Shown here: positions 56,033 to 63,404 of the stretch, piece after piece
Layout: every line of letters begins with the position of its first letter
Numbering within the stretch: position 1 is the stretch's first letter
From: Burkholderia sp. LMG 13014
GTDB lineage: Bacteria > Pseudomonadota > Gammaproteobacteria > Burkholderiales > Burkholderiaceae
Direction of reading: 5' to 3'
NCBI RefSeq assembly: GCF_905232215.1
Contig: NZ_CAJNKE010000003.1
Span: forward strand, 1-63,738
Length of the DNA: 63,738 nt
Program-made: the position numbers and the translations under genes
The notes under the pieces: generated by a model
Told to the model about the DNA's origin: nothing
Seen by the model: only the letters and a program-made list of their open reading frames with translations
The model's database searches: none

Positions 56033-57682
56033 TCACGTTCCAAGGTCCGCAGCGCCGGCTTCAAGATCGAGCAGGCGCCGGGCCAGCCGCAGCAGCCGGA
56101 ACAGCTTGACCAGCGCGGTGTCGCTCAATCGCTGGGCCGCATCACCCTGGCCGTGCAGCAATGCCGGCAGGTCGATGACGATTTGCCCGTCGTGCAGACC
56201 GACGTCGGCGGGCCGCTGACCGGCCAGGCACGCCAACAATGCGAGGACGGAACGGCCCAGCGGCGCCGGACTTTGGGTGCGGGCCCGGCAGGCGAAACCG
56301 ATACCCTCTGCACGGTCATCAATGCACTCGTCCAGGTCTGCCTCGCTCGCGATTTCGCGGGCGAACTGTGCGATGTGGATGCGCAAGCGCTCGGCAGTAT
56401 CCAAGCCGGGATCGATGTACCAGACATCGGAGATCGGATAGAGCCCGCCAGCCTGCACGGGGATGGACTGCAAGACGCTCGCCGAGAAGTCGGGAGGCAG
56501 CGCATCGCCCAACTGATCGGCGACCATGCGCTGGATGGACTGGAGCCGTTCGGTCGTCGGTGCCGGCGAAACGATGTGCTCCCGAAGCAGATCGCTCCCC
56601 GCCGCAGGGCTGGCCGGACCCGCCTGACTGGTATCCGTGTCGCTCTCGCGCGCAGGTCGGCCTGCAGGCGGCGCTGCCGATGCAGCCCCTGCGGTGGGTG
56701 GCGCGGTGTTGGCAGTTGGGCGCGCGATGGTTTCCGACTCCGGCTCCGGCAACGCAGGCGGCGTCGAGGGCGGCGTTGGGTCGCTGATCAAGGCGCGCTG
56801 CCGGCTTTCGGATTCGGTCATGTCCAGGGCGAGCACGTCGTAATTGACACCCAGCAACTCGGCCATCTGGCCGATCAGCTCGTCCTGTACGCGCTGCGCG
56901 GAGAACTCGTCGGCCTGGACGTCGAATTGCGACAGCGCTTCCTGGAAAAATTCGTCGAAGTCCTGAACCAGGGAGCGGCCCTTGGCGTAGCGCTCCCACG
57001 CGAGCATGCAGGCTTTGCGCATGACCGACAGGCGTTCGACCTGATGGCGACCGAGGCCGCCATAGAGCACGGTGGGGATCGCGGGCAGGAGATACTGCAC
57101 CGCGTCGTTCATGCGGCTGATGTGCGACTGTTGTACCGGGAAGCCATCGGCAGCGAGGCGGCGGGCCAGCTCGGACTGGCTCAAGGTAGTGCCGCTTTCT
57201 TGCTCGTAGAACTCGCGTGCCTTCTCGACGCCGAGGGCGCGCTCGATGAACGTGAGGCCCCCGCGTAATTCATTCTCGGCCAGGTGGCCGGTCAGCATGA
57301 CGACTTCGCCGCGGCTGGGCCACGGCCGGAACAGGCACGATATACGGAAAAACCGCTCGTCCTTGGTCTCTGACCATAGTTCGCGCAGGATCGCCAGCCG
57401 CGTATTTCCGCCGTTGCGGATGATGTAGTGGTCCTCACCTGGTCGGCGAGTGATGGCCGGCGCCGCGTCCAGACCGCGCTCGCGGATGGACGCCTTGATT
57501 TCCTCGTAGGCCGGGTTGCGTTTTTTCCTGGGATCGTGGTCGTAGGGGCGCAACTGATCTAGGGTCACGACCATGGGTGTGTCGGCGATCGGGTCGCTCA
57601 AGGTCGAGGCTGACGGGCCGCTGCGCTCGAACCCGGCCGCGAGCAGCTTGCCAGCCATCTGCTGGGAGGTGATCTCAGCCAT
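56033..57682 (-). CDS. parB: ParB-family protein (PFGI-1 ICE type, TIGR03764-like)
   Basis: 549 residues from the ATG at 57682, which overlaps the HicA-like gene by 8 nt. The ParB/sulfiredoxin-like domain has VVTLDQLRPYDHDPRKKRNPAYEEIKASIRERG and IIRNGGNTRLAILREL near residues 40-115, a helix-turn-helix part QSELARRLAADGFPVQQSHISRMNDAVQYLLP near 170, and a long C-terminal half with low-complexity Pro/Ala linker. ICE ParB of this class is longer than chromosomal ParB. It probably acts in partition or regulation with ParA. Binding site unknown; the 23-bp palindrome is a candidate. Confidence 0.88.
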   Translation of the reverse strand: MAEITSQQMAGKLLAAGFERSGPSASTLSDPIADTPMVVTLDQLRPYDHDPRKKRNPAYEEIKASIRERGLDAAPAITRRPGEDHYIIRNGGNTRLAILRELWSETKDERFFRISCLFRPWPSRGEVVMLTGHLAENELRGGLTFIERALGVEKAREFYEQESGTTLSQSELARRLAADGFPVQQSHISRMNDAVQYLLPAIPTVLYGGLGRHQVERLSVMRKACMLAWERYAKGRSLVQDFDEFFQEALSQFDVQADEFSAQRVQDELIGQMAELLGVNYDVLALDMTESESRQRALISDPTPPSTPPALPEPESETIARPTANTAPPTAGAASAAPPAGRPARESDTDTSQAGPASPAAGSDLLREHIVSPAPTTERLQSIQRMVADQLGDALPPDFSASVLQSIPVQAGGLYPISDVWYIDPGLDTAERLRIHIAQFAREIASEADLDECIDDRAEGIGFACRARTQSPAPLGRSVLALLACLAGQRPADVGLHDGQIVIDLPALLHGQGDAAQRLSDTALVKLFRLLRLARRLLDLEAGAADLGT

Positions 57683-57923
57683 GGCCGCCTCCCTGCGCTT
57701 GGTATCGGGCCTCGCGCTCGGCGCGGCGGATTTGCGCACGGGCATTCAGGGTCGCCCGGTGGTCACTGGCCGTCGAGCTGGTGTAGATCGCGGCGCAGCC
57801 AGGCTTGGTGAACTTGAGGTGGCCGCCAGGCGTGCGTTTGACGTGCCAACCTTCGCCAACCGCGAACTCGATCAGGGCGCGAAGCCGCTTGTGGCCTCGG
57901 GCAAGCTCATGTGCGTTCGCCAT
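57675..57923 (-). CDS. HicA-like small protein between parA and parB
   Basis: 82 residues from the ATG at 57923, overlapping parA by 17 nt and parB by 8 nt. MANAHELARGHKRLRALIEFAVGEGWHVKRTPGGHLKFTKPG is the double-stranded-RNA-binding-like fold of HicA toxins (GWxxxRxxGGHxxF). No HicB is present. In ICEclc a small gene of this position (shi) is needed for transfer competence; this may be the equivalent. A mRNA-interferase function is not implied without the partner. The longer upstream frame overlaps parA too much. Confidence 0.75.
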   Translation of the reverse strand: MANAHELARGHKRLRALIEFAVGEGWHVKRTPGGHLKFTKPGCAAIYTSSTASDHRATLNARAQIRRAEREARYQAQGGGHG

Positions 57924-58782
57924 GGAACCTCCCGGCATCAAGAGGGTGTGGCGGACGGCCGGACACCATGGCAAATCGGTGCCGCCATTGCGGAAATAGT
58001 TCGTCTGCGAGGCCGCGCATGGTGTCGAGCGCGGCGGGGGCGACTCTGCCCGGCGGCTGGCGGTATTCGACCCGATGCACTGGCAATCCGCGCGTAGCTG
58101 CACGCGGATACGCCTCGATGGCCGGCACGTCGGTGGCCAGCACGCGGATGCCGGCATGGTCCTGGAAAAGATCGCGCAGGGCCTGCTGGATCAGCCGTGC
58201 ATTGGCTGACACAGGGTGGACGCGATTGATGAGCAGATGCAGAGGTGGAGGCTCGATGCCCAGGTGCCGGTAGGGCGCAATGTCTTCGAGCAACTGCATG
58301 GTGCCGCGCCGCAGCTCGCGCGCCGCGAGGATTTCCGGGGTCACGGGCGACAGCGCGAGGTTGGAGGCGAGTACCGCCATCTCCAGCAGCACCGATCGCG
58401 CGCCTTGGGTGTCGATCAGTACCAGGTCATAGAGAGGCGCCAGGACCGGCAAGAGATGGCGCAACCGCAGGCGGCCATCCGGCGCGTGCAGCAGCAAGGT
58501 GTTCAGCTCGCCTCGGTGGTCGTTGGAGAGCACCAAGTCCAGGCCCGCGACGATCGTGCGGGACACAAGCAGCCCGAGGTCGCGCTCGTTGAAGGCCAGC
58601 AACTCGTAGATGCCACCAGGTGCGCGGTGACCTAGCTCGTAGTACGAGGACAAGGTGGGCTGCACGTCGAGGTCGAGCAGTAGCACACGCAGCCCCGCGT
58701 CGGCGGCAAGCCCGCCGAGGTTCGCGGCCGTGGTGGTCTTGCCGACGCCACCTTTTGTTGAAATGATGGATACGACCTGCAT
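57907..58782 (-). CDS. parA: ParA-family ATPase (Soj type)
   Basis: 291 residues. Deviant Walker A STKGGVGKTTTAANLGG at 8-24 and Walker B LVLIDTQGARSVL near 118; the usual LLDLDVQPTLSSYYEL at 36-51. Partition ATPase that is the classic right-end gene of clc/PAPI-1-type ICEs (soj), where it stabilises the excised element. It ends overlapping the HicA-like gene. Confidence 0.93.
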   Translation of the reverse strand: MQVVSIISTKGGVGKTTTAANLGGLAADAGLRVLLLDLDVQPTLSSYYELGHRAPGGIYELLAFNERDLGLLVSRTIVAGLDLVLSNDHRGELNTLLLHAPDGRLRLRHLLPVLAPLYDLVLIDTQGARSVLLEMAVLASNLALSPVTPEILAARELRRGTMQLLEDIAPYRHLGIEPPPLHLLINRVHPVSANARLIQQALRDLFQDHAGIRVLATDVPAIEAYPRAATRGLPVHRVEYRQPPGRVAPAALDTMRGLADELFPQWRHRFAMVSGRPPHPLDAGRFHGERT

Positions 58783-58824
58783 GGCGTTCTCCGTGTGAGG
58801 ATGGGAAGTCCGCTGGAGAACGGG

Positions 58825-59037
58825 TCAGGCCCGGTTGTTGACGCGCTCGGCGATCCACTGATCGATCTCGATGGAGTCCCAGCCGACCGCGCGCACGCCC
58901 AGGCGCAGCGCCTTCGGGAACAAGCCTTTGCGCATCAGGTTGTAGATGTGGGCGCGTTTGAAACCGGACTTGGTTTCGACTTCATCAAGCCGCAGGATGC
59001 GGCGCTCGCTTGCGGGCAGTGCAGGTGTTTGCGACAT
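58825..59037 (-). CDS. alpA: AlpA-family transcription regulator
   Basis: 70 residues from the ATG at 59037. MerR-like winged helix: RRILRLDEVETKSGFKRAHIYNLMRKGLFPKALRLGVRAVGWDSIEIDQWIAERV. First gene of the alpA-parA-parB operon, 42 nt before parA. In ICEclc the alpA promoter is the target of the upstream regulator that starts the transfer cascade. The ATTGC-type repeats at 59111-59137 lie in its upstream region. Confidence 0.9.
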   Translation of the reverse strand: MSQTPALPASERRILRLDEVETKSGFKRAHIYNLMRKGLFPKALRLGVRAVGWDSIEIDQWIAERVNNRA

Positions 59038-59110
59038 GGCGGTCACTCCTGAACGCTCAGTGGCGTTTGTTGGCGTGACCTCCATTCAATAGACATGGAT
59101 GGGAAAAGAC

Positions 59111-59137
59111 ATTGCAAATGCAATCTCCGCGATTGCA
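59111..59137. promoter_or_regulatory. ATTGCA repeats upstream of alpA
   Basis: ATTGCAAATGCAAT (59111-59124) is an inverted repeat of ATTGC arms around AAAT; GATTGCA follows at 59131-59137, 20 nt from the first arm. It lies 74-100 nt before the alpA start, in the 118-nt space to the next gene. Possible operator of the alpA promoter. Confidence 0.5.
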
Positions 59138-59155
59138 CATACAAGATGGAAAACC

Positions 59156-59908
59156 TCAGACTGTCGCGCTACGCAGCCGGCGTCTGGCCGTGGCGAACTT
59201 GCCGTTTAGCGTCCGCTCCGCGATCCCCATGGCGCCGCTGTGATGGGCGACCAATGCACTGACCACCGCCTCCTGCGTCTTGAAGCTGGAGTACGGCACG
59301 CCCGAAGGCGACTGGCCGAGCATCAGGTCCAGCATGCTGCCGATAATGTTCAGGTAGGTGGCTTCGGCGCGATCACTGATCAGGCACTGTGCGCCAGCAG
59401 AGGGCGCCATCTGCTTGAGAAGCGCCCCGTGCTTTTCCTGCAACTCATGCAGTTGGCGTTTGTACTGGTCCAAGGTGGATTTCAGGGCCAGGCGCTCGAC
59501 TAGCATCGCCTGCCCAGTTTCCAGCGAGATGAAGGGATGGGTGATGCGCTCGCTTCGGGAGAAGAGGAAGCCCGGTCGTTGCTCGGGATAGTGTTGGCGC
59601 ATCCAGCGCTTCAGATCGACGTGGCGCACCGTCAGATCAGGGGAGTCGATCAGCGTGGAATCGCGCGTCGTGATGCCGTTCTGCCCGAAGGGCAGTTCTC
59701 CATTGAGGATGCCGTCGAAGATACGTTCGGTGCAAAGTCTCAGCTCGGCGCAACGTGGGCAGTCCAACGACTGCGGCAGGCGCCTTGGCGACGAAATCGA
59801 AGCCAGGATCACCTGCTCGTATCGCAGCAGCCCGGCCCAGCGGATGGACGCTTCGATCGGGCGATAGAACACCTTTGATGTTGGTGCATCATTCTTGTTC
59901 TCGTGCAT
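59156..59908 (-). CDS. Conserved protein at the ICE right end, 250 residues
   Basis: Starts MHENKNDAPTSKVFYRPIEASIRWAGLLRYEQVILASISSPRRLPQSLDCPRCAELRLCTERIFDGILNGELPFG. A CxxC-x5-C part (CPRCAELRLC), a central DLTVRHVDLKRWMRQHYPEQRPGFLF and a helical end with ALVAHHSGAMGIAERTLNGKFATARRRL. It is found next to alpA on this ICE class. Function unknown; the Cys cluster and basic end allow a DNA-binding role. Confidence 0.75.
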   Translation of the reverse strand: MHENKNDAPTSKVFYRPIEASIRWAGLLRYEQVILASISSPRRLPQSLDCPRCAELRLCTERIFDGILNGELPFGQNGITTRDSTLIDSPDLTVRHVDLKRWMRQHYPEQRPGFLFSRSERITHPFISLETGQAMLVERLALKSTLDQYKRQLHELQEKHGALLKQMAPSAGAQCLISDRAEATYLNIIGSMLDLMLGQSPSGVPYSSFKTQEAVVSALVAHHSGAMGIAERTLNGKFATARRRLRSATV

Positions 59909-59937
59909 GCTCCGTCTCCTTCCAGGAGAAGAACTAC

Positions 59938-60093
59938 ATGACCGACTCCTTTGTCACCGACCTCATGGTCGGCCTGTCGTCTGTGCAGGAAGTGGGCACC
60001 GAAGGCCGCTTCGTCATGTGGTTTGAATACTGCTCACCAGTTCGCGCAACTGGTAGTCGTCGTGTGCTCGATGTGCAAAAATTCATCGATTAG
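59938..60093 (+). CDS. Small divergent ORF at the ICE right end, 51 residues
   Basis: ATG at 59938 preceded by AGGAGAAG at 7 nt. It codes for MTDSFVTDLMVGLSSVQEVG..., ending VQKFID. It is divergent from 59156-59908, with the two ATGs 29 nt apart. It could be a real micro-protein or a remnant of a longer gene. The strong RBS is the main support. Confidence 0.4.
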   Translation: MTDSFVTDLMVGLSSVQEVGTEGRFVMWFEYCSPVRATGSRRVLDVQKFID

Positions 60094-60543
60094 AAGGTCG
60101 AGCATCGGGACGTAGGCTCGACAGTGACGCTCACGCTATCAGGGTCGTGAGAAGTTACGGTTTCTGCAAAACCGTCTAGGTATGACCTGATATGCCAGCG
60201 GTCTCAGGAGGCGTTAAGGGGCCGCAATCGTCGTCGAATGTCCAGCCGGACGCAGCAAACCCGCGTCTGTCATGCTTGCCCCGTCATCCTGATATATCGA
60301 CAAAGAATCGTGTGCGGAAACGCGGTGGCCAGCGTGCGCGTTCTTTCAAAGGAGCTTGAGCAGAAGGTCCTTGTGAGTTGTGGTGCAGGCGTTCCCAGCA
60401 TCCGACCTGTGCCATCACCAGAACCATCTGCCTGATCGTCTTCACGATGATGGATGCGGGGCAGACAACCGGGCGTGGATGATGAGTTCGAGGCAGTCGC
60501 CTACGACGATGTACCGATCGTGGGTCTGGTGTACTGAGTGCAG

Positions 60544-60574
60544 CTCTTTGGACGTCTGTGGAACTCTTTGGACG
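60544..60574 (+). repeat. Two direct repeats CTCTTTGGACG upstream of the outward promoter
   Basis: Identical 11-nt copies at 60544-60554 and 60564-60574, with a 20-nt period, about two helical turns. They end 6 nt before the -35 box. Fit an activator site or an integrase arm site. Confidence 0.6.
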
Positions 60575-60580
60575 AATTTG

Positions 60581-60609
60581 TTGCCGAGGACGAAAAACAA
60601 GGCTACAAT
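60581..60609 (+). promoter_or_regulatory. Outward-facing promoter at the ICE right end
   Basis: TTGCCG (60581-60586) and TACAAT (60604-60609) with a 17-nt spacer, reading towards the att core at 60678. In ICEclc a promoter at this end drives the integrase gene after circularisation. The same role is proposed here. Confidence 0.55.
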
Positions 60610-60677
60610 TGAGGTCTTCGCTGGCCAGTCCAACGAAGAAAGTGTTTGGGAAACAACGACTTACTGTCCTAGTACAC

Positions 60678-60695
60678 GTCTCGTTTCCCGCTCCA
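60678..60695 (+). other. Attachment core: 18-bp tRNA-Gly 3' end (att site, ICE right boundary)
   Basis: GTCTCGTTTCCCGCTCCA equals the 3' end of a bacterial tRNA-Gly (T-loop side of the arm, acceptor strand and CCA). No tRNA body precedes it, so it is a partial copy left by site-specific integration. The sequence is what I recall as the ICEclc attachment core. The transfer genes lie to its left and the host to its right. The intact tRNA-Gly is expected at the other ICE end. Confidence 0.85.
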
Positions 60696-60702
60696 AGTAA
60701 TG

Positions 60703-60724
60703 GGGAAGCCACGCTTCCCTTTTT
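60703..60724 (+). terminator. Intrinsic terminator just outside the att core
   Basis: GGGAAGC-CAC-GCTTCCC followed by TTTTTATTT. It lies 7 nt after the att core and would have been the terminator of the host tRNA-Gly gene before insertion. Confidence 0.85.
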
Positions 60725-60795
60725 ATTTGATGGACTGATGGTCCTCGAATAAAAAATCTGTCGCTTGCCTCACGGCATCCGGACAGTCCGCTTTT

Positions 60796-60869
60796 GGCGC
60801 GATAGCAAAGCGGTTATGCAGCGGCCTGCAAAGCCGTTTAGGCCGGTTCGACTCCGGCTCGCGCCTCCA
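60796..60869 (+). tRNA. tRNA-Cys (anticodon GCA)
   Basis: 74 nt with encoded CCA. Acceptor arms GGCGCGA and TCGCGCC pair perfectly; the anticodon GCA is at 60828-60830 in loop CTGCAAA; the T arm is CCGG-TTCGACT-CCGG. It lies 100 nt beyond the att core, in line with the common tRNA-Gly/tRNA-Cys neighbourhood of GC-rich proteobacteria. The gene is whole and is not the ICE insertion target. Confidence 0.97.
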
Positions 60870-60884
60870 AGTAGAACGAGATAA

Positions 60885-60907
60885 AGCCCCGCTTCGGCGG
60901 GGCTTTT
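60885..60907 (+). terminator. Intrinsic terminator of tRNA-Cys
   Basis: AGCCCCGC-TTCG-GCGGGGCT followed by TTTCTTTTTT, 15 nt after the tRNA. The same hairpin recurs at 62661-62686. Confidence 0.92.
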
Positions 60908-61199
60908 CTTTTTTCCGCGTCACTTCCGTTCCACCCGGAACTTCGCCCAGGCGGATCGCTTGCGCATGACGTTCGCTTTTTCTCCATGACGCGAAAATCC
61001 TCGATGCCCGGATGAGCGCGGCGCGTGCAATCGACCGGCCGCCGATGCGGCAGATTGATTTGCGCATGTGGTACAGTCGGCAGCGGCGTATCACCGCGCC
61101 TCCACTCCGCGGAAAGGGTTCACACCCAGGTCGTGCATTTCACCGCATGTTCATGCGACTCCCAGCCGATAAGCGGATACGGCTGCCTTTGGAGATCGT
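60908..61199. other. Gene-free region between tRNA-Cys and the DUF1835 gene
   Basis: 292 nt. I see no coding frame or strong promoter. It contains only the upstream sequence of the DUF1835 gene, with GGAGAT as its RBS at the right end. Confidence 0.5.
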
Positions 61200-62450
61200 A
61201 TGCCTCAAGATCCTCGCGCCACGGCGCAAAACGGTCACATCGACCTCGCTCGGCAGCGCAAGCGTGCCAAGCAACTTCTCAAGCAACTCCAGGCGGGAAC
61301 GCCAGTTGTCGGACCGAGCGAGAACCTGCGTCGTGCAGATTCCCCCGTACTCGCTGACGCCCAATGGCTGATCGCGCGCGAGCTGGGATTTGCCAGCTGG
61401 CCGAAACTCAAGTCGCATGTGGACGCCGTCGAGTTCGCCGCACGGCATCCGCAGTTTGCCGCCAATGACACCGCAGATACCCAGCATTGGCGTTGTGGCA
61501 ACGACATCGCGCATAGTCTCGGCGTAGCCGGGTTTCGCGGGGAATTCCATGTGTTCGCCGATCCGTACTGCATGGGCCCGGTTCCCAGGCTGGAGCCGGA
61601 GGCGTTCATCGACACGCGTTGCGAATTCATCAGCCAGTGTTTCGGCATCCCGTTGCCGGCGGTTCGGCAGCGCGCGCTGACCGAGTATGGCGCGTTGTCG
61701 ACGCTGTCGCGGGCCAGGCATGCCGTACTGTGGTGCGAAGCGGATGCGTACGATCAGCTCTTCCTGATCGCCGTTCTTGCAAACATGACGCGACGGCCGG
61801 AATCGTTGGAACTGGTCGAGATCGACAGCGTGCCGGGTGTCGATCGTTTCGTCGGCCTGGGGCAACTGGCGCCGCAGGTGCTCGCATGGCTTTGGCCGCG
61901 TCGTCGTGAGCTGACCGACGACGCGTTCTCGCTTGCACGCGAGGCGTGGGACGCCTATCGCGATGCGACTCCGGTTGCCTGGGCGGCGCTTTGCAAGGAG
62001 GCGAGTCCCAGCCTTCCGCTGCTGGCTCCGGCACTGAGGCGCCAGTTGCAGGAGTTGCCGTCGGTGCGTGACGGCCTCGGTCTGACGGAAAGACTCGCGC
62101 TGGAGACCATTCGCGACGGTGACGGGCTTGCCTGGTCACAGGTGTTTGCCGAGTTGAACCTGCGTCGCGATCCGCTGCCGTTCCTGGGTGACGCGATGTT
62201 CGATGCGATGATGCGCCCGTTGGTCGAAGGCACCTGTCCGCTGATCAAGGTGCATGACGAATTTCCCGAGCGAGAAAAGTGCATCGTCGGCCTGACCCCG
62301 CTTGGCGAGCAGGTGCTGCAAGGAAATGCGTATTGGCAGGATCATTGCGACGTGCCGCGCTGGGTCGGCGGTACGCAGATACTGCCGCGCAGCACCCATT
62401 GGGCCTTGGATGACGACTTCACACCGGTGCAGCGCCGTCGTTTCGACTGA
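61200..62450 (+). CDS. DUF1835-domain protein with ankyrin-like N-terminus
   Basis: 416 residues. The N-terminal 75 residues (DLARQRKRAKQLLKQLQAGT, then ADAQWLIARELGFASWPKLKSHV) are the helical part often fused before ankyrin repeats in proteobacteria. Then comes DUF1835 (HWRCGNDIAHSLGVAGFRGEFHVFADPYCMGPVP near 95-128) and a DUF3658-like C-terminal half. Function unknown. GGAGATCGT precedes the ATG. It lies alone in the segment between the tRNA-Cys and the decayed tRNA-Cys copy. Confidence 0.85.
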   Translation: MPQDPRATAQNGHIDLARQRKRAKQLLKQLQAGTPVVGPSENLRRADSPVLADAQWLIARELGFASWPKLKSHVDAVEFAARHPQFAANDTADTQHWRCGNDIAHSLGVAGFRGEFHVFADPYCMGPVPRLEPEAFIDTRCEFISQCFGIPLPAVRQRALTEYGALSTLSRARHAVLWCEADAYDQLFLIAVLANMTRRPESLELVEIDSVPGVDRFVGLGQLAPQVLAWLWPRRRELTDDAFSLAREAWDAYRDATPVAWAALCKEASPSLPLLAPALRRQLQELPSVRDGLGLTERLALETIRDGDGLAWSQVFAELNLRRDPLPFLGDAMFDAMMRPLVEGTCPLIKVHDEFPEREKCIVGLTPLGEQVLQGNAYWQDHCDVPRWVGGTQILPRSTHWALDDDFTPVQRRRFD

Positions 62451-62584
62451 GCATGCGCAATCGACTGATCGCGGCTCGCGATAGCCTTGTCCGACCGGCT
62501 GTAATCACCTCGTCGCGGATGCGGACGTTTTTGCCCGGGTGAGCGCGGGTGGCATTGATCCGGTTGCGTGGGTTGCATGTGTTC

Positions 62585-62657
62585 GGCGCCACGAGCCATG
62601 AAGTGGTGTCGGCCTGCGACGCGTTGCGGGGGCGGGCGACTCCAGCTCGTGCCTCCG
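62585..62657 (+). pseudogene. Degenerate tRNA-Cys-like sequence
   Basis: From GGCCTGC to GCCTCC (62611-62657) it aligns without gaps to the last 47 nt of tRNA-Cys (60823-60869) with about 30 identities, including ggcctgc, gCGACTCC and GCTCGtGCCTCC. The 5' half is much weaker, though it starts with GGCGC. The anticodon loop is changed (CTGCGAC) and the T loop is broken. It is followed, as in the true gene, by the same terminator hairpin. Confidence 0.55.
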
Positions 62658-62660
62658 GAA

Positions 62661-62686
62661 AAAAGCCCCGCTTCGGCGGGGCTTTT
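62661..62686 (+). terminator. Terminator identical to that of tRNA-Cys
   Basis: AGCCCCGC-TTCG-GCGGGGCT with flanking A and T runs, suitable for both strands. It follows the tRNA remnant by 3 nt. Confidence 0.88.
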
Positions 62687-62797
62687 TCGTCTCACGCGTC
62701 GGCCCTGGCTCGGGCAGGTTCGGGAAGCCGTGCAATTCTCCCGAATGCTTTTTCCGCGATGAGGTGGGCCGATGCCCAAAGCGCGCGACGATGCCGC

Positions 62798-63346
62798 TCA
62801 ACCATCCACCGGCTGTGCCGGCGTGTCGAGCGTCAACTGATAGAACGCCGCGTCGAGCCACCGGCCGAACTTGAATCCCGCCTGCGTGATCGTGCCCGAG
62901 TGCACGAATCCCAGCTTCGTATGCAGTGCGACGCTCCCCGCATTGGTTGCATCGATGCAGCCGACCACCACGTGCACCTGCGCTTCCCGCGCGCGCCGGA
63001 CCACTTCGCGCAGCAGCACCTCGCCAAGCCCGCGGCCGCGCTGGTCGCGATGCACGTACACGCTGTGCTCGACCGTGTACTTGAAGGCGGGAAACGCGCG
63101 GAACGTGCCCCAGCTCGCAAAGCCGAGCAGCGTGCCCGACGCGTCGACCGCGCCGATGACCGGGAAGCCGCCCGCACGCTTCGCCGCGAACCACGCAACC
63201 ATCGCTTCAGGCGGACGCGGCTTGTAGTCGTACAGCGCGGTCGACGTCGCGATCGCGTCGTTCAGGATCTCGAGGATGGCCGGCGCATGCTCGGCCTCGC
63301 TGCAATCGATCAGGCGCACGTCGTCGCGCTGTTTCGGGGAATTCAT
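62798..63346 (-). CDS. GNAT family N-acetyltransferase (phosphinothricin/amino-acid type)
   Basis: 182 residues from the ATG at 63346 with AGGAGCC before it. GNAT motif A is VHRDQRGRGLGEVLLREVVRRA near residue 90-110 and motif B CIDATNAGSVALHTKLGFVHSG. The N-terminal DVRLIDCSEAEHAPAILEILNDAIATSTALYDYKPRPPEAMVAWF is typical of phosphinothricin acetyltransferase-like enzymes (acyl-CoA to an amino group of small molecules). The true substrate is not known. It follows the cupin regulator gene on the same strand, with a 58-nt space, so both are likely one operon. Confidence 0.9.
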   Translation of the reverse strand: MNSPKQRDDVRLIDCSEAEHAPAILEILNDAIATSTALYDYKPRPPEAMVAWFAAKRAGGFPVIGAVDASGTLLGFASWGTFRAFPAFKYTVEHSVYVHRDQRGRGLGEVLLREVVRRAREAQVHVVVGCIDATNAGSVALHTKLGFVHSGTITQAGFKFGRWLDAAFYQLTLDTPAQPVDG

Positions 63347-63404
63347 AGAGGCTCCTGTGGGCAGTAAGTGAGTCGCGCGCACGGCTGCTGCGACGACGCG
63401 TTCA

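Larger units (their letters stand above)
60094..60677. other. ICE right-end region without clear genes
   Basis: 584 nt. Contents: no convincing ORF; the direct repeats at 60544-60574, an outward promoter at 60581-60609 and a GC content somewhat below that of the ICE body. It ends at the att core. Likely to hold integrase or excisionase binding sites and the promoter that drives the integrase in the circular form. Confidence 0.55.
62451..62797. other. Intergenic region with a decayed tRNA-Cys copy and terminator
   Basis: 347 nt without a credible gene. It contains the tRNA-like remnant at 62585-62657 and the terminator at 62661-62686. Confidence 0.6.

Noticed and set aside
57675-57923. HicAB toxin-antitoxin module
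   Set aside because: Only a HicA-like fold is seen; there is no HicB partner and the gene is fixed between parA and parB, which suggests a different role.
60796-60869. tRNA-Cys as the ICE insertion site
   Set aside because: The tRNA lies 3' of all ICE genes with its own 3' end facing away from them, and an 18-bp tRNA-Gly end marks the boundary 100 nt earlier.
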